Shown: positions 7,605 through 15,590 of the stretch, one piece after another
How the letters are laid out: each line of letters opens with the position of its first letter
Numbering within the stretch: the first letter of the stretch is position 1
Source: Chloroflexota bacterium
Lineage (GTDB): Bacteria; Chloroflexota; UBA6077; JACCZL01
Direction: 5' to 3'
Assembly (NCBI GenBank): GCA_020845495.1
Contig: JADLFM010000173.1
Span: 1 to 64,000 of the forward strand
Length of the DNA: 64,000 bases
Program-made: the position numbers and the translations under genes
Notes under the pieces: generated by a model
Told to the model about the DNA's origin: nothing
The model's input: only the letters and a program-made list of their open reading frames with translations
Databases searched by the model: none

Positions 7605-8852
7605 ATGTATCGTCGACATGTCTTGCAGTTGCAGCCCGGCCAGGTGCTGGCCCGAGCCATCTACAACGAGCACGGCGAGGTCTTGCTCGGGGCGGGCGTC
7701 GTCCTGACCAACGGCTATATCAGCCGGCTGCGCCAGCGGGGCGTCATGTCGGCATTTCTGAAAGACGGCCTGGGCGACGACATCGTACCGGACGACATCG
7801 TCTCCGAGGAGTTGCGGGCTACCACGGTCACGCATCTGGCGCGGGCGTTCGACGTCATCAGTACGATGGGGCACGGCAGCCGCTTGAACGCCCCCGAGCG
7901 TCCGCGCACCGTCGACGACCTCGTGTATCGGCTCGGGGAGCGTCCGCTCGATCTGCCATCAGAGGGTATCAGTAGCCTCCAGTCGCTCTACCAGGACGTC
8001 GAGTCGCTCATCAACGAGGTGCTGGAATCGAACACGCTGGCGAGCCTGGAGTCGCTGAAGTCGCACAACGACTACACCTTTCAGCACTCGGTCGACGTCG
8101 CCGTCGTCGGCATCCTGCTCGGGCGGACGGCCGGGCTCCCGCGCGATCAGTTGCGCGAGCTTGCGCTTGGTTGTCTATTGCACGATCTGGGCAAGATCTA
8201 CATCGACGAGGCGATTCTCGATAAACCCGGCAAATTGACGCCCGAAGAGTTCGATGAGATCAAGAAGCATCCTCAGATGGGCTTCGAGCTAATCCGCCGG
8301 ATGCCGGTCTTCAGCATCTTGCCGGCCCACGTGGCGTTCCAACATCACGAACGCCAGGATGGAACCGGCTATCCGCGTGGGCTCATCGGTGCGAACGACG
8401 TATCTCGCTCCCTGACGGACCGCATGAACCCCAGGCGGATGCTGTTGATCGCTGAACTCGCGGCGGTCGCCGACGTGTACAGCGCCTTGACGTCCGACCG
8501 CCCCTACCGCCCGTCGCTCCCGTTAGACAAGGCGGCGACGATCATGACGGACATCGCCGGCGACCATCTCAACGCCGAAGTCGTCGCCATGCTCATGCGG
8601 ACGATCCCGATGTTCCCGGTCGGTCACTGGATCGAGATCCTGAGCGGGAAGTACCGGGGGTATCGGGGCGTCGTCACCGCCATCTCGGCCGACACCCTCC
8701 ACCAGCCGACCGTCCGGCTGCTCCTGGACGATCGCGGCGATCGAGTGAGCGCGCCTGTCGAACTCGACCTGCGCGCCCGCGACGACGTCCGGATCCGTGG
8801 CCTTCCCCCCGGCGAAGCCCCCTTCGATATCCCGATGGCGCTCGCCCACTAA
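7605..8852 (+). CDS. HD-GYP domain protein, probable cyclic-di-GMP phosphodiesterase
   Basis: This 415-residue protein has an N-terminal region of the kind that often precedes HD-GYP domains (LQPGQVLARAIYNEHGEVLL), then a complete HD-GYP core. The metal-binding pair is in LGCLLHDLGKIYIDE (HD, around residue 198), and HHERQDGTGYPRGL provides the GYP signature. DVYSALTSDRPYR is also conserved. A C-terminal domain of about 75 residues reads FPVGHWIEILSGKYRGYRGVV and is KOW/beta-barrel-like. The expected reaction is hydrolysis of cyclic di-GMP to pGpG or GMP. No diguanylate cyclase is near. It is divergent from the PIG-L gene. Confidence 0.9.
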   Translation: MYRRHVLQLQPGQVLARAIYNEHGEVLLGAGVVLTNGYISRLRQRGVMSAFLKDGLGDDIVPDDIVSEELRATTVTHLARAFDVISTMGHGSRLNAPERPRTVDDLVYRLGERPLDLPSEGISSLQSLYQDVESLINEVLESNTLASLESLKSHNDYTFQHSVDVAVVGILLGRTAGLPRDQLRELALGCLLHDLGKIYIDEAILDKPGKLTPEEFDEIKKHPQMGFELIRRMPVFSILPAHVAFQHHERQDGTGYPRGLIGANDVSRSLTDRMNPRRMLLIAELAAVADVYSALTSDRPYRPSLPLDKAATIMTDIAGDHLNAEVVAMLMRTIPMFPVGHWIEILSGKYRGYRGVVTAISADTLHQPTVRLLLDDRGDRVSAPVELDLRARDDVRIRGLPPGEAPFDIPMALAH

Positions 8853-8859
8853 GCCTGGG

Positions 8860-11169
8860 CTACTCCCCAAGGTCCGGCGCGAGCGAGCGGGCGGCAGCCC
8901 GTTCGGCCGCGGCGGCGGAGGTGGCGCGGGCCGCTACCGCGTGCTGACGAGCGGCCGTCTCTTGATCGCCCTGCTGCTCGGCGGAGCGTGCGTCGGACTC
9001 GGCGGCCTGCGCCTGAGCGTCAAGGGCGTCGGCCAGCATGAGATGGAGTGCCGCCGTCTCGGGCGTGCCCCAGCCGGCCTCGTCCGATGACGTCACACGA
9101 TCCAGGACGAGACGCAGATCCTCCTCGACGTACGCTTCCGACAGATAGATGGGGGTGATGAACGGGTTGGGGTTCTGGCTCGGCTTCGCCTCGGCCTGCT
9201 GGCGTGCCGCGAGATACGCACGGTAAGCAGCTAGCATCTCAGCCGGCCGATTCTCGAAGGCGAAAGCGGCCGCGCGCATGTGTTGGATGCACGCGACGGC
9301 CGCCGGGTTCGCACTATTGACGGGTGCCGCGAGCGTTGAGGCCGCCTGTGCCTCGAAGCCCGCATAGACGGATGGGTAATCGGCGCTCGCCGGGCGATAC
9401 GCGCCGTCCTGCCACCGTTCCACGAAGATGAGCGTCGGGCTGCTGGCGTAGCTGCCGCAGTAGCCGGATTGGGGTATCAGGATCTCCAGCTTCCCGTTGC
9501 GATCGAGGTCTTCCAGTTCGATGCCGGGCGTGTTGCTCTCGGTCTGGAAGAGCGGTACGAGCGCGCTGCCGTCCCAGGCGACTATCCAGAGCAGGCCAGA
9601 GTGCGCGCCGACGCCGCCGTCAAAGACCACTGCCAGGCGGCCATCGGCGTTCACGTCCTCGAACGTCAGGTCGCCGTAGAAGGCGAAGGTATCCCCGCCC
9701 TGGAGGATGTTCGAGAGGAGTACGGGCTGCCACGCGCCGACCGTCTGACTGTCGGGCGAGTGCGGACTGGCGAAGAGCACGACCGGCTCAGCGGCCGGGA
9801 AGCGTCCCGGCCGGTTCATTACGACGCCGACATCCTGGACGCCGACATCCTGGACGCCGCGCTGACGCAGATCGCCCTGCGCGGTCTCGAGAATGTCGCT
9901 ACCGGGCGGGAGCGCATCGGCGAGGCTCGCGAGAGGCGGAGCCGGGCGCAGGTCCACCCCGTCGACGTGCCAGGTCTCTCCGTCACGATGGACGTGCACC
10001 ATGCCGACTCGCGTCTGGCCAACCTCCCCGCCGGGCCTTCCCGCGGCGGGTGGAATCTGCGCGGCCGTGGCCGGTGGAATCTGGGCAGCCGCTCGTGGCC
10101 CGCCGCGCTCAGGCTCGCCGGCCTGGACGATGCGCACGTAGACGGTGCGGTTGGCAGGCCGCCCTTCCATCGAACTGGAACGCGATGGCAAGAGGTGCAC
10201 CTCCTCCACGTGAGCGACGCGAGGTGCACTCGCCGCGAATGCCTCGGGGGTCTGCTCGGCCTGGAGGCGCGGTGCGAGCAGGCTATAGCCGATCTGGGTG
10301 TTGCCGTGGGCCAGTGCTGCAAAGTAGCCCAGGGCGACAGCGTCTGGCCCGCCGGTTGGATCGGTCCCAGCGGGAAGGTCGAGCACCCTGGTCGTCAGCC
10401 GGTAGCCGTCGTTCCGCCAGCGGTAGACGCTCGTCTGGAGCACCGACGAGTTCGGGCCGCTCAGTTGACGCTGAGTGGCCTGGACGCGCAGGCCAGGACC
10501 GCCCGGTGCATCCGGTCCAAGCACGTCGACAGCGTTCCCCTGGAGAAATGCCTCCAGCCGGAAGGGAGCCCTCGCCGCCGCGTTGGCGGCCTCGGGCGAG
10601 TTCGGGAGCGGCTCGAACCCAGGCGGTACACCTGCCGAGGGATTGGCGGCCCGGAAGACCCAGAGGAGCGAGCGCGGTGCCGGCTCCTGATACTGCTGCA
10701 CGACCGTCAGGAGGATCTCGGGTTGGTTGTCGCCGGTCACATCGCGCACCTGGATCGTGGCCGAGCCATTCGGGTCGAGGATCGGGTTCCCACGCAGGCT
10801 GTCCGGCGGGCCGAACAATTGACTAACCCGCGGCGCGCCATCGGTGGTCGTCAGCACCAGGATGCTGGCCGAAACGGGCATGCCGGCGGCTGCCGGCAGG
10901 GTGTAGAGCACGACACTATCGGTTCGGCCGTCGCCGTTGGCGTCGGCTCGGACGGCCTGAAGGATGCCGGCTCCGGACGGTAGGTAGTCGGCTGGATCTG
11001 GCCCGTCGTCGGCGGCGTAGACAACCGCTCCCCGGGCAGACCCGATGCTTCCAGACAGCGCCAGTATCCCGAGCAATGCGGCGGCCAGTGGTCCACGAAC
11101 GAGCGACGCCAGTCTTGCCAGCCTATGGGCGATCGCACGAATGGCCGACATCTGCATAGTCCTTTGCAT
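8860..11169 (-). CDS. large secreted protein with FG-GAP-like calcium-binding repeats
   Basis: I do not recognise a named family. The roughly 770-residue product starts with a signal peptide (basic residues, then GPLAAALLGILALSGSIGSARG). At least four DxNxDGxxD-like segments characteristic of FG-GAP/VCBS beta-propeller blades follow: DANGDGRTDS, DVTGDNQPEI, DVNADGRLAV and DLDRNGKLEI. The C-terminal 150 residues are Ala/Gln-rich helices containing one Cys pair. ATG 11169 is preferred because GGGAG lies four bases upstream, although the frame is open to 11304. Two in-frame duplications (VQDVG twice, AAQIPPA twice) show local repeat growth. A role as a cell-surface or extracytoplasmic protein is inferred. 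Confidence 0.6.
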   Translation of the reverse strand: MQRTMQMSAIRAIAHRLARLASLVRGPLAAALLGILALSGSIGSARGAVVYAADDGPDPADYLPSGAGILQAVRADANGDGRTDSVVLYTLPAAAGMPVSASILVLTTTDGAPRVSQLFGPPDSLRGNPILDPNGSATIQVRDVTGDNQPEILLTVVQQYQEPAPRSLLWVFRAANPSAGVPPGFEPLPNSPEAANAAARAPFRLEAFLQGNAVDVLGPDAPGGPGLRVQATQRQLSGPNSSVLQTSVYRWRNDGYRLTTRVLDLPAGTDPTGGPDAVALGYFAALAHGNTQIGYSLLAPRLQAEQTPEAFAASAPRVAHVEEVHLLPSRSSSMEGRPANRTVYVRIVQAGEPERGGPRAAAQIPPATAAQIPPAAGRPGGEVGQTRVGMVHVHRDGETWHVDGVDLRPAPPLASLADALPPGSDILETAQGDLRQRGVQDVGVQDVGVVMNRPGRFPAAEPVVLFASPHSPDSQTVGAWQPVLLSNILQGGDTFAFYGDLTFEDVNADGRLAVVFDGGVGAHSGLLWIVAWDGSALVPLFQTESNTPGIELEDLDRNGKLEILIPQSGYCGSYASSPTLIFVERWQDGAYRPASADYPSVYAGFEAQAASTLAAPVNSANPAAVACIQHMRAAAFAFENRPAEMLAAYRAYLAARQQAEAKPSQNPNPFITPIYLSEAYVEEDLRLVLDRVTSSDEAGWGTPETAALHLMLADALDAQAQAAESDARSAEQQGDQETAARQHAVAARATSAAAAERAAARSLAPDLGE

Positions 11170-11298
11170 GGCACTCCCAGACCGTCCACCCACCATCGTC
11201 ATGCGCCTTGGCGCCGGATGACCGTGCTGGCGCGGGTTGAAGGCAGGCACAACCCCGCGGGGATGGCCGAGAATAGCGCCGCCACCAGCCCGGCGGTA

Positions 11299-11449
11299 GC
11301 TCAATCCACGCGCATCAGGGTGGCCGGGCGAGCGGCCTGTTTTCGCACGGACGCTGCCCGCTCAATCCACGCGCATCAGGGTGGCCGGGTCATCCCGCCC
11401 AGCCGCTCCTTCAGGTCCGCGCTCGATCCATGTGCATCAGGGTGGCCGG
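11299..11449. CRISPR. three-repeat CRISPR-like array, 29-bp repeats and 32-bp spacers
   Basis: Repeats lie at 11299-11327, 11360-11388 and 11421-11449, starting exactly 61 bp apart and separated by two unrelated 32-bp spacers. Each repeat begins GCTCAATCCACGCGC (GCTCGATCCATGTGC in the third) and ends ATCAGGGTGGCCGG. Repeats 1 and 2 are identical. The third differs at three positions, as a terminal repeat often does. 29+32 is the usual type I-E geometry. On the minus strand the repeat ends GCGTGGATTGAGC, close to the GTGGATTGAAAC end of many type I-C repeats. No cas1, cas2 or interference genes are in the window. The third repeat overlaps the 3-prime end of the methyltransferase gene. Confidence 0.55.
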
Positions 11450-12249
11450 ATAGCGCGTGCGAGCAAACCGAGCCCTCCAAGAGTCTCCTCGACGCGACAC
11501 TCGGCGAAGCCAGCCCGGATGAGGGTTTGAGAGAGCGTCTCGGGCGTGAAGCGGCCGTGCAGCCAGCTAAAGGGTCGCCAGAGGCTGACCGCCAGCACGT
11601 GGCGGGGGTCGTGACTGACGCCCAACACTTGCTGGGGGCGCGCCGGCCGAGCGGATGGCTCCATGAGCACGATGGCCCCACCGGGCCGGAGGCACCGGCG
11701 GACCTCGGCGAGGGCGGCCTGACGGTCGGGCAGGAGGTACAGGACGCTATGTCCGGTCACGGCGTCGAGCGCAGCGTCAGGCACGGGGAGATGAGCAGCA
11801 TCACCGAGCACCCAGCCGATGCGTCGAGCATCGGAGGCGTGCAGCCGCCCGGTGCGCCGAGCAGTCTCGAGACGCCGCTGGGCCTCGGCCAGCATGCGCG
11901 GCGCAGCGTCGAGCCCGACGAGCCGCGCCTCAGGTCGGAGGCGGGCGATCTCGATGGTTGAGACCCCGGGGCCGCAGCCAAGGTCGAGCACACGCAACGG
12001 ACGGCCGAGTGGCCGCACCGGGAGAGAGGCCGCCAGGGTCGCACAGGAGGCCCGCCACGTGGCCTGAGCGGTGAACCAGCCGTAGACCCGGGCGCCAAGG
12101 TCGAAGGCGAGGACGGTCGGCCGGTCGAGCGACCGGAGCCACGCTATACCGGAGCCAACGCGACTGAGCCGAGCCAGACGCAGCCGCAGCGCGCTCGCGA
12201 GCGTACTGAAGCGGGCGCCGTCGGGCGGGTGCGGACGAGAACAGCGCAT
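11437..12249 (-). CDS. class I SAM-dependent methyltransferase
   Basis: This 270-residue protein has a type-11-like methyltransferase domain. The SAM-binding motif I is VLDLGCGPGVSTIEIA (about residues 86-101). VGLDAAPRMLAEAQRRL follows as the acidic loop, then GDAAHLPVPDAALDAV and CLRPGGAIVLMEPS. The C-terminal third (WRPFSWLHGRFTPETLSQTLIRAGF) is common in small-molecule methyltransferases. The last three codons and the stop (RPP, TGA) are encoded by the third repeat of the CRISPR-like array. Either the repeat arose from the gene end or the gene end was replaced. Substrate unknown. Confidence 0.85.
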   Translation of the reverse strand: MRCSRPHPPDGARFSTLASALRLRLARLSRVGSGIAWLRSLDRPTVLAFDLGARVYGWFTAQATWRASCATLAASLPVRPLGRPLRVLDLGCGPGVSTIEIARLRPEARLVGLDAAPRMLAEAQRRLETARRTGRLHASDARRIGWVLGDAAHLPVPDAALDAVTGHSVLYLLPDRQAALAEVRRCLRPGGAIVLMEPSARPARPQQVLGVSHDPRHVLAVSLWRPFSWLHGRFTPETLSQTLIRAGFAECRVEETLGGLGLLARAIRPP

Positions 12250-12335
12250 CGAGCGGGCCTGCAGGCAAGGGCTGTGCCAGGCGGGGACCAGGGTATGTGC
12301 GTTGGCCCGCCGCCTGCGTCCCGTGGAATACTACT

Positions 12336-12350
12336 AGAACGAACGTTCGT
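12336..12350. promoter_or_regulatory. palindromic GAAC-N4-GTTC operator candidate, SOS-box-like
   Basis: ACGAACGTTCGT at 12339-12350 is a perfect 12-bp palindrome. With the preceding bases it also reads GAAC-GAAC-GTTC, matching the GAAC-N4-GTTC core of Gram-positive-type LexA boxes. It lies about 115 bp before the nuclease gene and 87 bp before the divergent methyltransferase start. LexA control is an inference, and a TetR-type operator is possible. Confidence 0.4.
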
Positions 12351-12463
12351 GCTGACTGGGGGGGGCGAACGAGCCGGAACGACCTGGCCCCAACCGAACT
12401 GGCCCTAACCAGGAGCAGAACTGGGCCGCTTGAAGACTGGTCCGAAGGAAGGCAGGAGCGACG

Positions 12464-13477
12464 ATGCCACAACGAGGTTATCACTGCATCGTCGACTTCG
12501 AGGACGTCTCCTTCGACGCCTGTATCGGGTGCGCCGCGACGAAGGGGCGCTGCCAGTTCACGGCCAGCATCCTGCGTGGCATGGCGGATCAGGCGAAGGC
12601 CCGCGAGGTCGAGCACGCGGCCGATCCGACCGGCGCGGCCGGCGCGCTGCCGAAGCTGAACGTCACATCGCTCGTCGGCTGCCTGCGTCAGGCGTATCTG
12701 AAGACGACCGAGGACTACTATCAGCGGCCCGATCAGCAATACTGGGCGTATCGCGGCACCATCGGCCACACGATGGCCGAACGTGGGGCCGGCGAGCACG
12801 TGGTCGCCGAGCAGCGTTTCGACCGTGCGCTTCGGCTACCGAACGGCCTGACCGTCACGATCACCGGCCGCCCCGACGAGATCGACCCATCGCGGTCGCT
12901 ACTGATCGACTACAAGACGACGGACCGCCCGCCTCGTACGCCGTCGCCGCTTCACATCGCCCAGTTGAACCTGTACCGCTGGCTCGTCGCGCCGGTGTAC
13001 CAGATCGATCGGCTTGGGATCGTGTACCTGACGATGCGCGGCGTCCAGAAGGCTGCCGTGCCGGTCTGGCCAGACGGGCAGGCTGAGCGCTTCTCGATCG
13101 AGGCGGCCGGGGCGCTCGCGGACGCCTTCATAGTAGGCACCTGGCCGGCGATGACCACGGACACCTGGATGTGTCGCTCCTGCCCGGTCGCCGCCACCTG
13201 CGAGCGCGGCCCGCTGCCATCGCTGCCTGCCCTCGACCTGCTGCCCGACGATCTCCCGGATGTGTCGTCCGAGGGCGGCGCCCGGCATGGCACGGCAGCG
13301 GCCGATACGACGGCGGAGGCCACGCTCCCGCCCGGGGCGAGCGTCGCTAGGGCGAGCGCCGCTGGGGCGAGCGCCGCTGGGGTGAGCGTCGAACTGACCA
13401 TCAGGCGGCCTGGCGGGGTGTCAGGTGGCAGGCAGGAGACCCCCGAGCCGACGTTGCCGGGCACGATGTCTCGGTGA
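12464..13477 (+). CDS. Cas4/RecB-like PD-(D/E)XK nuclease with predicted 4Fe-4S cluster
   Basis: This is a 337-residue nuclease of the Cas4/RecB/AddB-type superfamily. The core motifs are His102 in GTIGHTMAE, Asp138 in GRPDEID, Asp149-Tyr-Lys151 in LLIDYKTT, and Gln167-x3-Tyr171 in QLNLY. Cys73 together with C237-x2-C240-x5-C246 gives the one-plus-three cysteine pattern of Cas4/AddB iron-sulfur clusters. Four more cysteines (8, 20, 23, 30) in an N-terminal extension could bind another metal. A low-complexity tail with a 15-bp in-frame repeat (13334-13390) follows the domain. Typical Cas4 has about 200 residues and lacks both extensions. It lies 1 kb from the CRISPR-like array, but no other cas gene is present, so it may be a DNA-repair exonuclease. 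Confidence 0.75.
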   Translation: MPQRGYHCIVDFEDVSFDACIGCAATKGRCQFTASILRGMADQAKAREVEHAADPTGAAGALPKLNVTSLVGCLRQAYLKTTEDYYQRPDQQYWAYRGTIGHTMAERGAGEHVVAEQRFDRALRLPNGLTVTITGRPDEIDPSRSLLIDYKTTDRPPRTPSPLHIAQLNLYRWLVAPVYQIDRLGIVYLTMRGVQKAAVPVWPDGQAERFSIEAAGALADAFIVGTWPAMTTDTWMCRSCPVAATCERGPLPSLPALDLLPDDLPDVSSEGGARHGTAAADTTAEATLPPGASVARASAAGASAAGVSVELTIRRPGGVSGGRQETPEPTLPGTMSR

Positions 13478-13519
13478 CCTTCTCGTCAGGGCTGTGGCTG
13501 TCCTGTGCACCGTCCTGAC

Positions 13520-13571
13520 GTGGCGTAGGATACTGCCGATGGGGCGTGGCGCAGGATACTGCCGATGGGGC
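13520..13571. repeat. 26-bp direct repeat, two copies plus a partial third
   Basis: Two near-identical 26-bp units starting GTGGCGYAGGATACTGCCG lie directly downstream of the nuclease gene in noncoding DNA. A third copy begins (GTGGCGCGGG) but is not complete. Confidence 0.8.
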
Positions 13572-13659
13572 GTGGCGCGGGCACGTCGCGGCCAGAGGAG
13601 CCCGCGCAGCAGGAGGGAGCGGCCCGCACAGGGGACGTGCCGACTGCCGCCGGCTCGAC

Positions 13660-13701
13660 ACAGAAAACTGCCCCCGCCCCGGTCGTTCGGGGTGGGGGCA
13701 G
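13660..13701 (-). terminator. rho-independent terminator of the sigma factor gene
   Basis: CTGCCCCCGCCCC (13668-13680) and GGGGTGGGGGCAG (13689-13701) form a 13-bp stem with a single G-T pair. On the minus strand the stem is followed by TTTTCTG. It lies 35 bp past the sigma gene stop. Confidence 0.85.
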
Positions 13702-13736
13702 CATAGCATCGGAGAACGGGCGCCGGTTGCGGCGAT

Positions 13737-14771
13737 CTAGCCTTCCAGGTACTCCGCAAGGCGGACCCGCACGTCCGTCCGGCGCAGCTTTCGCAGCGCC
13801 TCGGCCTCGATCTGACGCACTCGCTCGCGGCTGATGCCAAGCTCCTGCCCGATGTCCCCGAGCGCCTGGGCCTCACCGCCGCCGAGCCCGAAGCGGAGTC
13901 GCAGCACCGCCTGCTCACGCTCGGTGAGCGCCGCGCCGAGGGCATCGTCCAAACGACGCGCCAGGTCCGACTTCTCGGCCGCGATCTGAAGGTCCACGGC
14001 CTCCTGGTCCGGCACGAGATCGCCGACCGACGTCTCGCCGTCCTCTCCGACTGGCGTCTCGAGCGAGATCGGCAGCTTGGCGGCACGCAGCGTCTCCTCG
14101 ACCCGCGTAATCGGGAGCTCCAGGTATTCCGCCACCTCTGCGAGCGACGGCTCGCGGCCGAGTTGGCTGGCAAGCTCGCGCTGCGCTCGCGCGATGCTCG
14201 ACAGGAACTCGCCGACGTGGACCGGCAGCCGGATCGTGCGGGCCTGCTCGGCGACAGCCCGGCTCACCGACTGGCGAATCCACCAGTAGGCGTAGGTGCT
14301 GAAGCGGAAGCCCTTGCGCCAGTCGTACTTGTCCACGGCCCGATCGAGCCCGAGGTTCCCCTCCTGCACGAGGTCGAGGAACGGGAGGCCCCGGCCGATG
14401 TACTTGCGCGCCACCGAGACCACCAGCCGCAGGTTGCACTCGACCAGCCGGCGGCGCGCCCAGGCCCCGTCGGCAGCAATCTTCTCGAGCTCGGTCAGAC
14501 GCTCGGGGGTGAGCTCCTCGGCCCGCGCCAGTTCCTCGCGCGCGGCCCGCCCATTCTCGTTCCGCTGGGCGTACTCGACCTCCTCACGCGGGGTAAGCAG
14601 CGGGTTACGAGCGACCTCGCGCAGGTAGAGCGCCGCTGCGCTCAGGTCCTCTGGTGTCGATGCCAGGACGTCATCGTGGTTGAGCCCGGGCTCCTGCGTC
14701 GCCGCGATCTCCGCTTCGGTCGCCGCGGCCTCTAACTGCAGGTCGATATCGTAGTCCAGATTGATAGCCAT
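13737..14771 (-). CDS. SigA/RpoD-type sigma factor, probably group 2
   Basis: This 344-residue sigma-70 protein has regions 1.2 (DLSAAALYLREVARNPLLT), 2 ([21 protein letters not shown] and [18 protein letters not shown]), 3 and 4 ([33 protein letters not shown]). It lacks the N-terminal region 1.1 found in the second sigma factor of this window (41982), which I take as the housekeeping one. This one is therefore probably an alternative group 2 factor. The ATG at 14771 is fixed by CAGGAGGAACGGG directly upstream, and the open frame further upstream has no such site. It is transcribed alone, with a terminator before (14831) and after (13668). Confidence 0.93.
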   Translation of the reverse strand: MAINLDYDIDLQLEAAATEAEIAATQEPGLNHDDVLASTPEDLSAAALYLREVARNPLLTPREEVEYAQRNENGRAAREELARAEELTPERLTELEKIAADGAWARRRLVECNLRLVVSVARKYIGRGLPFLDLVQEGNLGLDRAVDKYDWRKGFRFSTYAYWWIRQSVSRAVAEQARTIRLPVHVGEFLSSIARAQRELASQLGREPSLAEVAEYLELPITRVEETLRAAKLPISLETPVGEDGETSVGDLVPDQEAVDLQIAAEKSDLARRLDDALGAALTEREQAVLRLRFGLGGGEAQALGDIGQELGISRERVRQIEAEALRKLRRTDVRVRLAEYLEG

Positions 14772-14825
14772 CCCGTTCCTCCTGATGCCCTCTCTTGCCC
14801 TTCTGTCGCTCCGAGGAGGGCCATG

Positions 14826-14857
14826 AAAAAGCCGCTCGGCATACCTGCGCGAGCGGC
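14826..14857 (-). terminator. rho-independent terminator upstream of sigma gene
   Basis: GCCGCTCG (14831-14838) and CGAGCGGC (14850-14857) are perfect inverted arms with an 11-base loop, followed on the minus strand by TTTTTCATGG. It ends 55 bp before the sigma start. It can be the terminator of a short upstream transcript or an attenuator in the sigma leader. Confidence 0.7.
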
Positions 14858-14881
14858 CGGGCTGGCGTGGGGCGGGGTCTG

Positions 14882-15208
14882 TCAGACGCCTGACCAGACC
14901 TCCCACGCGCCGGCCGTGGGGTTTTCCTGCTGCTCTTCATCGAGCTGCCGCATGCGATGTTCCACGTTGACAGACCCTATGGACACCAGTTCGGCTGATT
15001 CGGGGCTTCGCGCGCCGAACCAGACAGGCCGAAAAAGCGCCCGCGAGCGAGGCTCCACGGGCCCCGCCATCATATCAACGCCCGGAGTCTCGGTCAAGTT
15101 CCATTTTCCGGGCGTCCTGGCCGTCCTCTCCATTCCTTCTGAGGCATCGGCCGCCCGCCGTTCCTCCTCCGTGGACCGCGCTTCCTCCCGGTCCGGCCCT
15201 GCCGTCAC
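14882..15208 (-). CDS. possible small hypothetical protein
   Basis: An open frame of 108 codons (GTG start) ends 25 bp before a clear terminator on the same strand, which is why I list it. The product is charged and soluble (SVNVEHRMRQLDEEQQENP near the end) and matches nothing I know. No good ribosome binding site precedes the GTG. An internal ATG at about 15133 has AGAAGGA directly before it, too close to be ideal. It could equally be an untranslated leader. Low confidence. Confidence 0.3.
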   Translation of the reverse strand: MTAGPDREEARSTEEERRAADASEGMERTARTPGKWNLTETPGVDMMAGPVEPRSRALFRPVWFGARSPESAELVSIGSVNVEHRMRQLDEEQQENPTAGAWEVWSGV

Positions 15209-15590
15209 GCACAGGGGGCTACTCGTGTCGATCTCCTTACGAAAGAGAACACCAACCAGCGTCGTTTTCTTCCGAATTCGTTGCTCGGCGGCGCCATCCG
15301 TCGAGTATCCGCGAAGACGTGGGAGTAACTCGGAATAAACTGCAACCGGCGTGCCAGTCCTCGACTCCCGCGGAGAGCGCCCTCACCCCACCTCATGTAC
15401 GGAGAGCCCCTCACCTCGGCTCTCTCCTGACGGGCTCAGCTACCCCTTCCGACAAGCATGAAGAGGTGTGATACATCTGGCACTTCTGTCATGCACATTT
15501 GACACGATCGAGATATGGGTGAGGGTGAGCTCGCTGGAAGAGGGAGCGCCTATACGACCGGTCCAGATGGACGCGGTCAGGGACGGGCGC
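15209..15590. other. intergenic region without recognised gene
   Basis: These 380 bp lie between the possible small gene and the efflux pump stop and are less GC-rich than the surroundings. They hold a rough CTCTCC-type half palindrome near 15395-15430. I see no gene or clear promoter. Confidence 0.5.

Noticed and set aside
9469..10983. 504-codon open frame on the plus strand opposite the FG-GAP-like protein
   Set aside because: It is an antisense shadow of GC-rich coding DNA. The minus-strand frame has the signal peptide and calcium motifs, and the plus-strand translation is Arg/Gly-rich without domain features.
13421..14173. 250-codon minus-strand frame overlapping the sigma gene
   Set aside because: It is the sigma gene read out of frame and has Ser/Arg-rich composition. 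The sigma frame is certain.
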